DNA of 64,000 nt from Plantactinospora endophytica (lineage in GTDB: Bacteria > Actinomycetota > Actinomycetes > Mycobacteriales > Micromonosporaceae): the NCBI RefSeq assembly GCF_016862915.1, contig NZ_BONW01000025.1:62001-126000 (forward strand), read 5' to 3'. The position numbers and the translations under genes were made by a program. Position 1 is the stretch's first letter, and every line of letters starts with the position of its first letter. Below are positions 51,396 through 59,365 of this stretch, one piece after another. Below the pieces are notes generated by a model. The model made no database searches. It saw only the letters and a program-made list of their open reading frames with translations, and was not told where the DNA came from.

Positions 51396-53675
51396 TCACG
51401 GAAGCTGGTAGACCGCCATCCGGCCGTTCTCGAACCGCAGCCGGGCCAGCCGGCCCAGGTCCGGGGACTCCAACCCGACCGACCGGTCCACCACGAGCCA
51501 CCGTACGGCGTGCCGGTCCCGCAACTCCCGCAACCCGGCCTCGGTCGGCGCCGTGATCGCCTCGTCGTTGCGGCGCAGCAGGTCCTGGTCCCAGAACGGC
51601 GTGTACGCCCCCGACGACGCCACCCGGGGCGCGAACCCCCAGCCCTCGACCAGCACCCGACGCTCGGCGTACGCGCTGAGCCAGAACGAGCGGGCGTCGC
51701 ACCAGCCGTTCACCACCGCCAGGCAGTGCACGTTGGTGGCGAGCACGTCACCCGGAGCGCTGTGGTCCCGGGCGAACCGGGCGGCGTCGATCCGGGACTT
51801 CGGCAGCGAGATGTTGGCGTACGCGCCGCCGTTCGGCGATGCCTCCGACTTGCGCATGTCCATCAGCAGCCCCGGCGCCCCGACCACCAGCACGGCGGTG
51901 AGCAGGGCGATCCCGCCCCGCTTCTGCAAGGCGGCGATGCCCAGGCTGGCCGGCAGCCAGATCCCGGCGGCGATCGCCGCCAGCACGGCCAGCACGGCCG
52001 ACCACCAGAGCAGCGGGCGCAGCCAGTCGAACATGGTCTCCCCGGTGGCCGGCTCCGCGTACTCGAACTGGATCGCGACCAGCGCGACGGCCAGGGCGAG
52101 CGCACAGAACCCGAGCACGGTACCGGAACGCCGGCTCAGCCGGGCCCGGTCGGCGACCATCAGGTAACCCCAGGCGGACAGGACCACCGCGAAGGTGAAC
52201 CCGGCCCGGGTGAAGTACTGGTTGGCGCCGCCCGGCTGACGCAGCAGCAGATAGAGCGCCGGCCCGGCGAGCGCGCCGCCGAGCAGGAACCACTGCACCG
52301 GTTCGAGCCGGCCCCGGCGCAGCCAGAGCAGCGGCCCGATGCCGACCACCCGGAGCTGCATGTTCACCACGAAGGCGGCGACCACGGCAAGCACCGCCAG
52401 CGGCATCGGCCAGCCGTCCGGCGGTGGCGTCCAGTACGGCTCCAGGCTGCTGACCAGCGGCTCGACCGCCATGCCGTACGACTTGAACCGGTAGAGCACG
52501 GCGGTGGCGAAGAGTTGCGCAGCGGCGGTGGCCAGCCCCGCCCCGACCACCGCCCACGGGATCCGACGGGTACCGATCAACAGCGCGACCGCGGTGACCG
52601 CCAGCGCCAGCCCGACCACCGGCAACGAACTGGCCTTCGCCCCGCTGGAGGCGAGCATCAGCAGCGGGGCAAGTACGAACGCTCCCTTGCCGATCGCGGC
52701 GACCGGCCGGTCGGCCCGCCGGTCGACCACGTCGGCGAGTACGGCGATCAGCGCGATCAGCAGCACCCAGCTGTAGATCATCGACATGCCGTGCCAGATC
52801 ACGAACGACGCCTGGGTGCCGAACGGCATGGTCACCGGGTCGGTGAAGTTCGTCTCGCCGATCACGAAGAACAGCACGGCCGCGACCGCACCGACCGCCG
52901 GCCGGCCGCTGACCCGCCAGCCCAGCACGGCGGTGAGCACGATCGCGGCGGCGCACAGTGCCGGGATGGTCAGCCGGAGCGCCACCACCGGCAGGTCGAT
53001 CCCGCCGATCAGGCTGGTCGCGGCCATGTGCACGTAACCGAACCAGTGGTAGTCGAGCGGTTCGGCGGCCACCTGCGGCAGGTGGATCGGGAACTGGTGC
53101 TTCGCCTCCCCGGCCAGCGAGAGCTGGTAGGCCAGGTCGAGATACTGGTGGGTGTCCTCGGAGGTGGGCAGGATCGGGTTGCGCTCCAGGAAGGTGCTGG
53201 AGAGGTAGGTGGTGAAGAACGCCACCGCCCCGGCCACCGACCACGACCAGCCGACCGGGGTCGGCCGGTAGTCCCGGACCAGCCAGTGCCGGCGCAGTTT
53301 CGGCACGGCCAGGAAGAGCGCGACGATCGCCGCCGGCCAGGTCCAGAGCCAGCCGGCGAGGCCGAGCCAGGCGTACAGCGCCCAGGCCGGCAACTCCAGC
53401 ACCAGCCCGACGGCGGCACCCATCGCCACGTCCTCGACCAGGGTGTGCGGCCGGCGCCGCAGCGCCCGGTAGACCAGGGTGCCGGGCAGGATCAGCGCGA
53501 ACAGCAGGTAGCCGGCGTACCGGACGAGATCGAGCGGGGCGGTGTCGGCGGCCAGCAGTACCACGGCGAAGTGGCCGGCTCCGACCAGCAGCGGCGCCCA
53601 GCGGAGCAGTGCGGCGGGTACCGGCGGGCCGGCCGGGGCGGCGGAGTCCGCCTCCACCGGAGCGGTTGCGGTCAC
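51396..53675 (-). CDS. Multi-spanning membrane glycosyltransferase (GT39/PMT-like or GtrC-type)
   Basis: 759 residues with roughly 12-14 hydrophobic segments between 25 and 610 and a large hydrophilic C-terminal domain (about residues 620-759: AAGIWLPASLG then ARFARDHSAPGDVLATN). In TM loop 1, FLERNPILPTSEDTHQYLDLAYQL and EPLDYHWFGYVHM resemble the acceptor-facing segments of GT-C enzymes, which transfer sugars from polyprenyl-phosphate donors on the outer face. The exact acceptor is unknown. GTG 53675 overlaps the GT2 stop (GTGA), so both proteins are made from a coupled operon, and the GT2 would supply the donor. It is not clearly a canonical protein O-mannosyltransferase. Confidence 0.8.
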   Translation of the reverse strand: MTATAPVEADSAAPAGPPVPAALLRWAPLLVGAGHFAVVLLAADTAPLDLVRYAGYLLFALILPGTLVYRALRRRPHTLVEDVAMGAAVGLVLELPAWALYAWLGLAGWLWTWPAAIVALFLAVPKLRRHWLVRDYRPTPVGWSWSVAGAVAFFTTYLSSTFLERNPILPTSEDTHQYLDLAYQLSLAGEAKHQFPIHLPQVAAEPLDYHWFGYVHMAATSLIGGIDLPVVALRLTIPALCAAAIVLTAVLGWRVSGRPAVGAVAAVLFFVIGETNFTDPVTMPFGTQASFVIWHGMSMIYSWVLLIALIAVLADVVDRRADRPVAAIGKGAFVLAPLLMLASSGAKASSLPVVGLALAVTAVALLIGTRRIPWAVVGAGLATAAAQLFATAVLYRFKSYGMAVEPLVSSLEPYWTPPPDGWPMPLAVLAVVAAFVVNMQLRVVGIGPLLWLRRGRLEPVQWFLLGGALAGPALYLLLRQPGGANQYFTRAGFTFAVVLSAWGYLMVADRARLSRRSGTVLGFCALALAVALVAIQFEYAEPATGETMFDWLRPLLWWSAVLAVLAAIAAGIWLPASLGIAALQKRGGIALLTAVLVVGAPGLLMDMRKSEASPNGGAYANISLPKSRIDAARFARDHSAPGDVLATNVHCLAVVNGWCDARSFWLSAYAERRVLVEGWGFAPRVASSGAYTPFWDQDLLRRNDEAITAPTEAGLRELRDRHAVRWLVVDRSVGLESPDLGRLARLRFENGRMAVYQLP

Positions 53676-54721
53676 CGGACCACCCTCGGTGCCTCGGTCG
53701 CCAGGACCGGCACCTCCGGACCTCGGACCGGCACCTCGCCCGGTTGGGGTGGCACCTCGGTCACCGGGACCGCCTCCTCGACCAGGTCGGCCGTGTCGGA
53801 GCCGACGAAGTAGCTGGGCCGGCCCTGCACCGCCGCGTAGATCCGGGCGATGTACTCGCCGAGCAGCCCGAGACAGAGCAACTGGACGGCACCGAGGAAG
53901 AGCACCGCGACGTAGAGCGAGGCCCAGCCGGTGACGGTGGAGTCGCGGAAGTACATCACCACGGCGAAGACCACCATGACCAGGCAGAGCAGCATGCCGC
54001 CGGCCCCGAGCCAGGTCGCCGCCCGCAGCGGGGCGCCGGAGAAGCTGGTGATGCTGTCGGTGGCCAGCCGGAACATCCGGGACAGCGAGTACTTCGTGCT
54101 GCCCGCCGCACGCGGCTCGCGGACGTAGCTCACCTCTCCGCTGGGAAAGCCCAGCCAGGGCACCACCAGCCGGAGCACCGGGCGTCGTTCGGGCAGCTCG
54201 CGCAGGGCCTCGACGGTCGCCCGGCTGAGCAGGCGGAAGTCTCCCGCCTGGGCCGGCACGGCGTTGCCGACCAGCCGGCGGACCACCCGGTAGTAGATCC
54301 CCGCCGTGGACCGCTTGAAGGTGGTGTCGGTGGAGCGGTCGCCGCGTACCCCGTAGACGATGTCCAGTCCGCCGTCCCGGGCCAGCCGCAACATCTCGAC
54401 CAGCACCTCCGGCGGATCCTGGAGGTCGGCGTCGATACTGGCGACGTAGCTGCCCCGGGCCCGGAACAGCCCGGCGATCAGCGCCGCCTGGTGACCGCTG
54501 TTGCGGCGGAGCCGGACGATCCGAAGCTGCGGCCAGCCGCGCCGCATCCCGACCAGCAGTACCGGGGTGGCGTCGGTGCTGCCGTCGTCGACGGCGACCA
54601 CCTCGTACGGCTCGCCGAGCCCGTCGAGCACCGGTCGGAGCCGTTCGACCAGCAACGGAAGGACGCTCTCCTCGTTGTAGATCGGCACCACCACGGACAG
54701 GGCCGGCTCCCGGCTCGTCAC
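53672..54721 (-). CDS. Polyprenyl-phosphate glycosyltransferase (GT2, GtrB/DPM-like)
   Basis: 349 residues. A GT2 catalytic domain at about 5-225: LSVVVPIYNEESVLPLLV, EVVAVDDGSTDATPV, VASIDADLQDPPEV with the DxD metal motif and DIVYGVRGDRSTDT. It ends with two transmembrane helices at about 240-265 and 280-305 (LGAGGMLLCLVMVVFAVV, VAVLFLGAVQLLCLGLLGEYIARIY), as in GtrB and dolichyl-phosphate mannosyltransferase relatives, and a proline-rich tail. It transfers a nucleotide sugar to polyprenyl phosphate on the inner face. GTG 54721 is used; the longer frame begins 31 codons upstream with no better site. Partner: the overlapping transferase gene. Confidence 0.88.
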   Translation of the reverse strand: MTSREPALSVVVPIYNEESVLPLLVERLRPVLDGLGEPYEVVAVDDGSTDATPVLLVGMRRGWPQLRIVRLRRNSGHQAALIAGLFRARGSYVASIDADLQDPPEVLVEMLRLARDGGLDIVYGVRGDRSTDTTFKRSTAGIYYRVVRRLVGNAVPAQAGDFRLLSRATVEALRELPERRPVLRLVVPWLGFPSGEVSYVREPRAAGSTKYSLSRMFRLATDSITSFSGAPLRAATWLGAGGMLLCLVMVVFAVVMYFRDSTVTGWASLYVAVLFLGAVQLLCLGLLGEYIARIYAAVQGRPSYFVGSDTADLVEEAVPVTEVPPQPGEVPVRGPEVPVLATEAPRVVR

Positions 54722-54817
54722 CGCGCACACCCCCGTCTTCAGCTCACCGGACAACAGCCGAACGCTACCAGCCGGTCCAGTGACCGATCTCACCAGCGGC
54801 CCGACCTCCCCCACTGT

Positions 54818-56539
54818 TCAGGAGCAGCTCGTCCGGGGCAGTCCGGCCACCGCCACCGGGGAGCGCCCGGTCGGCCGGGCCTTGCCGGCAAGTACCTCGG
54901 CCAGCGCGGTCAGCGACGCCGACGTCGAGGAGTACGTCGCCAGCAGCACCTTGGAGCCGGCCTTGCCGAGCAGGTACGGGGTGTCCATCGCCACCGTCAC
55001 GGCCGCGTCGGCGCGCAGGTCGGCGGTGCCGTCGTCGTACCCGACGAGGTGCACCACGGCCCCGCCGGACGGGGTCACCCTGACCCCGGCGGCGCCCAGC
55101 GCCTTGGCGAGCCGGTCCCGGCTGCGCTCCCGGCCGCTGGCGGCGGTCACCGTCACCGGCCCGGTCACCAGCGGTGCGCCGCAGCTTCCGCGCAGCATCG
55201 TGATCGACGACGCCGACGCGCGGCGGGCGGCCTCCTGGTGCCCGGCGCTGTTCAGCGTCTCCATCGCCGGCCGGGACCCCTCGGCCAGCCGGAACCTGAG
55301 CGTGAGCACCCGGGTCGCCGCCTCCACCAGCCGGGCCCGGGGCAGCGAACCGTCCCGCAGCGCGGCCAGCACCCCGTTGTACGCCTCGGTCACGTTCGGC
55401 GGCATCAGCACCAGGTCGTTGCCGGCGTTGAGGGCCCGCACGGCGGTCGTCCCGGGCGGCTGCTTGGCCACCGCCGCCATGTCCATCGCGTCGGTGACCA
55501 GCACACCGGTGAAGCCGAGCTGTCCCCGGAGCACGTCGGTGAGCAGCTTGCGGGAGAAGGTCGCCGGCACCTCCGGGTCGACCGCGCGGACGTCGAGGTG
55601 CCCGGACATCACCAGCCAGGCCCCGGCGGCGATCCCGGCCGAGAACGGCGGCAGCGCGTTGGCCTCCAGCTTCTTCCGGTCGGCGGTCACCACCGGCAGG
55701 CCCTTGTGCGAGTCGGCGGCGGTCTGGCCGTGCCCCGGGAAGTGCTTGAGGGTCGCCGCGACGCCCGCGCCCTGCAAGCCCCGGACGGCGGCGCCGACCT
55801 GCGCGCCGGCCGCCTTCGGATCCGAGCCGTACGAGCGGGAGCCGATCACCCGGCTGTTCGCGTCGAGTACGTCGGCGCTCGGCGCGAAGTCGACGTTGAC
55901 CCCGAGCGCGGCGAGTTCGGTGCCGGCGGCCCGCCAGGCCGACTCGGTGACCGCCGGGTCACCGGCCGCGCCGAACGCCATCGGGCTGGGCAGGTTGGTC
56001 ACCCCGTCGGAGATCCGGGTGACCACCCCGAACTCCTGGTCGATGCCGATCAGCGCCGGGGCGGCCCCGGTCGGCAGTTTCCCGGCCGCGGCCTGTAGCC
56101 CGGCGGTCAGCTCGCGTACCTGGGCCGGGCTGTCGACGTTCGTGGTCGGGTTGGTGTCGCTGGTGGGGTCGTCGGCGGAGAAGCCGACCAGGATCAGTCC
56201 ACCCAGCCGGTACTTGGCGATCATCTCCGCCGGGGTTTCGACTCCGGCCAGCTTCCTGTTGCCGGCCGCCGACCCGCCCGACACCTTCGTCGCCGAGTTG
56301 CCGTAGGCGTACGGCATCAGCACCTGGCCGGCCAGGTCCTCGTCGGCGAGGGTGGCGACGAGCTGGGCCGCCCGGGCCGCCGGGTCCGGCGCCGCCGACG
56401 GGCTGGCGCCGGTCGGCGAGGGTGTCGGCGCCCCGGGCGCGGGGTCGGCCCCCGGCTGCCGCGAGCCGGCGCAGCCGGAGACGATCAAGGCGGTGACGAG
56501 GGGAAGCACGACCGATGCGCGCCGGAGGGGAGTTGGCAC
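54818..56539 (-). CDS. GH3 beta-N-acetylhexosaminidase-like lipoprotein
   Basis: 573 residues. Lipoprotein signal with lipobox LIVSGC (Cys 23), a Pro/Ala linker to residue 55, then a glycoside hydrolase family 3 N-domain. Visible are LAGQVLMPYAYGN, ALIGIDQEFGVVTRI, FAPSADVLD, the NagZ-type KHFPGHGQTAADSHKG (general acid His/Asp loop) and the nucleophile Asp in LVTDAMDM. A C-terminal GH3 domain follows. It would cleave N-acetylglucosaminyl or related sugars, possibly peptidoglycan fragments, at the cell surface. The GTG start at 56539 is weak but gives the only export signal. It runs opposite to 56706 DUF3145 by a short gap, same strand. Confidence 0.9.
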   Translation of the reverse strand: MPTPLRRASVVLPLVTALIVSGCAGSRQPGADPAPGAPTPSPTGASPSAAPDPAARAAQLVATLADEDLAGQVLMPYAYGNSATKVSGGSAAGNRKLAGVETPAEMIAKYRLGGLILVGFSADDPTSDTNPTTNVDSPAQVRELTAGLQAAAGKLPTGAAPALIGIDQEFGVVTRISDGVTNLPSPMAFGAAGDPAVTESAWRAAGTELAALGVNVDFAPSADVLDANSRVIGSRSYGSDPKAAGAQVGAAVRGLQGAGVAATLKHFPGHGQTAADSHKGLPVVTADRKKLEANALPPFSAGIAAGAWLVMSGHLDVRAVDPEVPATFSRKLLTDVLRGQLGFTGVLVTDAMDMAAVAKQPPGTTAVRALNAGNDLVLMPPNVTEAYNGVLAALRDGSLPRARLVEAATRVLTLRFRLAEGSRPAMETLNSAGHQEAARRASASSITMLRGSCGAPLVTGPVTVTAASGRERSRDRLAKALGAAGVRVTPSGGAVVHLVGYDDGTADLRADAAVTVAMDTPYLLGKAGSKVLLATYSSTSASLTALAEVLAGKARPTGRSPVAVAGLPRTSCS

Positions 56540-56705
56540 GCCCGCTATCCCACCAGCCCGCCTCTACCCGGGCAACTTGACCAACGCCCGCGCCACCGCA
56601 GCACGCCGAGCCACCGGCACCACGCCGAGCGCCGGCACGCGCCGGACGGCGGGCCGGTGCCGCGCCCGTGCCGCTGCCCATGCCGGGTGCCCGTGCCAGC
56701 GGCGG

Positions 56706-57197
56706 TCAGCCGACCCGGGTGAGCAGGGTGACCGGGGCGCCGTCCCCGGCGTACCGGTACGGCTCCAGCTCGGCGTCCCAGGCGGTCCCCATCGCCTTGT
56801 CGAGGGCGTGTGCGAGCGCCTCCGGCGCCCGGGCCGACGCCATGATCGACCGCAGCCGGTCCTCGCCGAGCTGGATGTCGCCGGCCGCTCCTGTGGTGGC
56901 CCGGAACAGCCCCCGGCCGGGCACGTACATGAATCGTTCGCCGTCCACGCCGGGACTCGGCTCCTCGGTCACCTCGAAGCGGATCATGGGCCACTGTCTC
57001 AGGGCAGCCGCCAGTTCCGCACCGGTCCCCGGCCGGCCGGACCACCCGCACTCCGCCCTACGGGCGCCCGGATCGACCGGCTGGGCCGTCCAGTGCAGGG
57101 TGACCGGCGCGGTGAGGACGCGCGCGATCGCCCACTCGACGTGCTGGCACACGGCGAGTGGGGTTGAGTGGACGTATACGACGCCACGCGTTGGCAC
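56706..57197 (-). CDS. DUF3145 protein
   Basis: 163 residues, the length of the actinobacterial DUF3145 family: GVVYVHSTPLAVCQHVEWAI at 5-24, PMIRFEVTEEPSPGVDGERF, LGEDRLRSIMASA and WDAELEPYRYAGDG at the end. No motifs for catalysis; the fold has been suggested to be ribosome- or RNA-associated but this is not established. GTG 57197 follows GGGAGG with five-base spacing. It precedes the GH3 lipoprotein on the same strand with 166 bases between. Confidence 0.88.
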   Translation of the reverse strand: MPTRGVVYVHSTPLAVCQHVEWAIARVLTAPVTLHWTAQPVDPGARRAECGWSGRPGTGAELAAALRQWPMIRFEVTEEPSPGVDGERFMYVPGRGLFRATTGAAGDIQLGEDRLRSIMASARAPEALAHALDKAMGTAWDAELEPYRYAGDGAPVTLLTRVG

Positions 57198-57492
57198 GGT
57201 GACCTCCCGGAGAGCGAGGTGCGTCTTCCCCTACGACCTCGACCTCGGCGGGCTGATCTGACCGTGCGATTGCTGGAACACATGATGACGCTTGTGACGG
57301 ATGGTACGCCAGGGATTCACGAAACTGCCCCGGGGGAATAGCCGTACCGGTGACGGTAGTTGGACCCCACGTCAGCGGCGGTAGCCGACCGGCCATCATC
57401 GTTGTCGTGTAAAATCTGCCCGGCGGCGTCTGTCGCCCAGGCTGTCCCCTCGGACTGTTCAGTCCTCCCGTACGTCTTCAAGGAGTACCTCC

Positions 57493-57822
57493 GTGGCGAG
57501 CAACACCTCCAAGACCGCGCGCGCATCCGTCCGTGCCGGCCAGGCAGGCCAGGGTGGCGCCCTGAGCGTGCTCGGTGAGTTCAAGTACCTCATCCCGCTC
57601 AACGGCGGCAAGCACGCTTACGTGCGGAACCTGACCAACGGCAAGACCTCGCACCTGCGCACCGACTCCGAGGCCTTCGTCGAGGAGATCCGGACGCTGG
57701 CCGGTGCCGGCCACGCCATCAAGATCCGCGCCGAGCTGAACAACCTGGCCGCGGCGTACCCGTCGGACGGCTGGGACACCACCGAGAAGCGGCTGGTCGA
57801 GGCCGGCGTCTTCGAGGCCTGA
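57493..57822 (+). CDS. Small conserved hypothetical protein, probably highly expressed
   Basis: 109 residues. A basic N-terminus (SNTSKTARASVRAGQAGQGG) precedes a compact beta-alpha unit: LGEFKYLIPLNGGKHAYVRN, KTSHLRTDSEAFVEEIRTL, IKIRAELNNLAAAYP and a C-terminal EKRLVEAGVFEA. No domain that I can name. GTG 57493 has AAGGAG eight bases upstream. The 5' region carries a TAAAAT sequence at 57410-57415, a small GGACT/AGTCC hairpin (57452-57465) in the leader and one of the strongest terminators in the window after the stop. These suggest a strongly transcribed short mRNA. Nucleic-acid binding is a guess from the basic start. Confidence 0.8.
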   Translation: MASNTSKTARASVRAGQAGQGGALSVLGEFKYLIPLNGGKHAYVRNLTNGKTSHLRTDSEAFVEEIRTLAGAGHAIKIRAELNNLAAAYPSDGWDTTEKRLVEAGVFEA

Positions 57823-57855
57823 GCACACCGGCACCACCAGCACCACCCACTTCGT

Positions 57856-57892
57856 AACGCCCCGACCCGGATCACCTCCGGGTCGGGGCGTT
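57856..57892. terminator. Strong hairpin terminator
   Basis: Perfect 15-bp arms (57856-57870 and 57878-57892, starting AACGCCCCG) around a 7-base loop, 34 bases after the stop of the 57493 gene. Clear transcription end. Confidence 0.9.
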
Positions 57893-58101
57893 CACGTGTG
57901 CCCGGACGCGCCAGCGCCTCGACGGCACGCCCCGGCAGCCCACCGCCCTCCCGCCACCGAACAGCGTGAACCCGGCCACCGACCACGGGCCAGCGGCCAC
58001 GGGCCATCGGCGGGACATGATTCGGCGGGACGACGGACGGGTATCCCACCGACAGGTATCCACCGGGCGGCGACGGTCCCGGGCGCGACGCGGAGGTGAA
58101 C

Positions 58102-59112
58102 ATGCCCGATCCGGTCCCGGTACGGCTCACCGACGGGGTGACGCTGCACGCCGACGTCTCCGGCCCGGACGCCGCCCCGATCACCGTCGTGCTGCTGCAC
58201 GGCTGGACCCTGGACGGGCGTACCTGGCACCGGCAGGTCACCGCGCTGCGCGAGAGGTACGGCGACACGGTTCGGGTGGTCTGTTACGACGCGCGCGGGC
58301 ACGGTCGGTCCGGCCCGACCACGCTGCGTTCGGCCACTCTCGGCCAACTCGGCGACGACCTGGCCGAACTCCTCGCCAGGCTGGCACCGAGCGGCCGGGT
58401 GGTGCTGGTCGGGCACTCGATGGGCGGCATGACGGTGATGGAGTACGCCCACCGGCACCCCGCCGACTTCGCCCGCCGGGTGGCCGGACTCGTCTTCGTG
58501 TCCAGTACCGCCGAGGGGCACACGCACACCGGCTACGGCGTACCGGCCCCGCTGGCCCGGCTGATCCGGATCGCCGAGACCGCCGGGGCCGGACTGCTGG
58601 CCCGGTGTGGCGGCTGGCACACCCCGGCACCGCTGTTGCAGGCGATCCGCCCGACCCTGCGCTGGCTGCTCTTCGGCGACGCCTGCGACCCGGCCGACAT
58701 CCGGCTCACCACCTCGGCGGTGGCCCGGGCCTCGCTGGTCTCGATCGGCGGGTTCCGGCCGTCCATCGGGGCGCAGCGCCGGCTGGAGACCCTGGCCGCG
58801 CTCGCCGACCACGACCTGCCGGCGGCGGCCCTGGTCGGCGACCGGGACCGGCTCACGCCGCCGCGCTGTGCCGAGTCGATCGCCGAGGCGCTGCCGTCGA
58901 CCGAGCTGACCGTCTGCCCGGGTGCCGGCCACATGCTGATGCTGGAACGCGCCGACCTGGTCAGCGCCGCGCTGCTCTCGGTCGTCGACCGGGTGCTGCC
59001 GGCGAGGAAGATCACTCGGAAGGCGGCGGCCCGGGCCGGGACGAGACGGACCCGGACCATCCTCGAACAGCCCAGACGGGTCGGCGCCCGACGCGGCGCA
59101 GCATGCCCCTAG
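58102..59112 (+). CDS. Alpha/beta hydrolase
   Basis: 336 residues. Alpha/beta-hydrolase core: VVLLHGWTLDGRTWHRQ at 29-45, CYDARGHGRSG at 60-70 and nucleophile VGHSMGGM at 108-115. An acidic VGDRDRLTPP lies at about 250-259 and the catalytic His in GAGHMLMLE near 281. The last 45 residues are an Arg/Ala-rich tail (RAGTRRTRTILEQPRRV) not part of the fold. ATG 58102 has GGAGG five bases upstream. Substrate unknown; relatives include haloperoxidase-like esterases and epoxide hydrolases. Its 3' end meets a 21-bp tandem repeat. Confidence 0.85.
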   Translation: MPDPVPVRLTDGVTLHADVSGPDAAPITVVLLHGWTLDGRTWHRQVTALRERYGDTVRVVCYDARGHGRSGPTTLRSATLGQLGDDLAELLARLAPSGRVVLVGHSMGGMTVMEYAHRHPADFARRVAGLVFVSSTAEGHTHTGYGVPAPLARLIRIAETAGAGLLARCGGWHTPAPLLQAIRPTLRWLLFGDACDPADIRLTTSAVARASLVSIGGFRPSIGAQRRLETLAALADHDLPAAALVGDRDRLTPPRCAESIAEALPSTELTVCPGAGHMLMLERADLVSAALLSVVDRVLPARKITRKAAARAGTRRTRTILEQPRRVGARRGAACP

Positions 59113-59151
59113 GGCTGTCCCGCGAGCCCTTAAGGCTGTCCCGCGAGCCTT
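59111..59151. repeat. Tandem ~21-bp repeat at hydrolase 3' end
   Basis: AGGGCTGTCCCGCGAGCCC (59111) and AAGGCTGTCCCGCGAGCC (59132) are nearly identical adjacent copies that begin at the hydrolase stop codon (TAG at 59110-59112). Slippage duplication. Confidence 0.8.
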
Positions 59152-59365
59152 CCGACCGGCCGAGGCGGGGGCGTCCAGCACTGCCACCGAGATCCTCGAC
59201 ACAGCCGTTGCGCCGGATCGGCACGCTCCGGGGCTGGCGTGGCCGAGTCGGTCCGGGCCGGCACGGCGTACCCTCGCTTCCTGGCAAATGCGCGGCGCGT
59301 GGCGCTCCGGACCGCCGGTCCGGGGTGGCCGCGTGGCCGCAGATCGATCTCCGGGAGCAGACGCG

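Noticed and set aside
51204-53813. 869-codon plus-strand frame over the glycosyltransferase genes
   Set aside because: Gln/Arg/His-rich antisense translation of the polytopic membrane protein; no domain.
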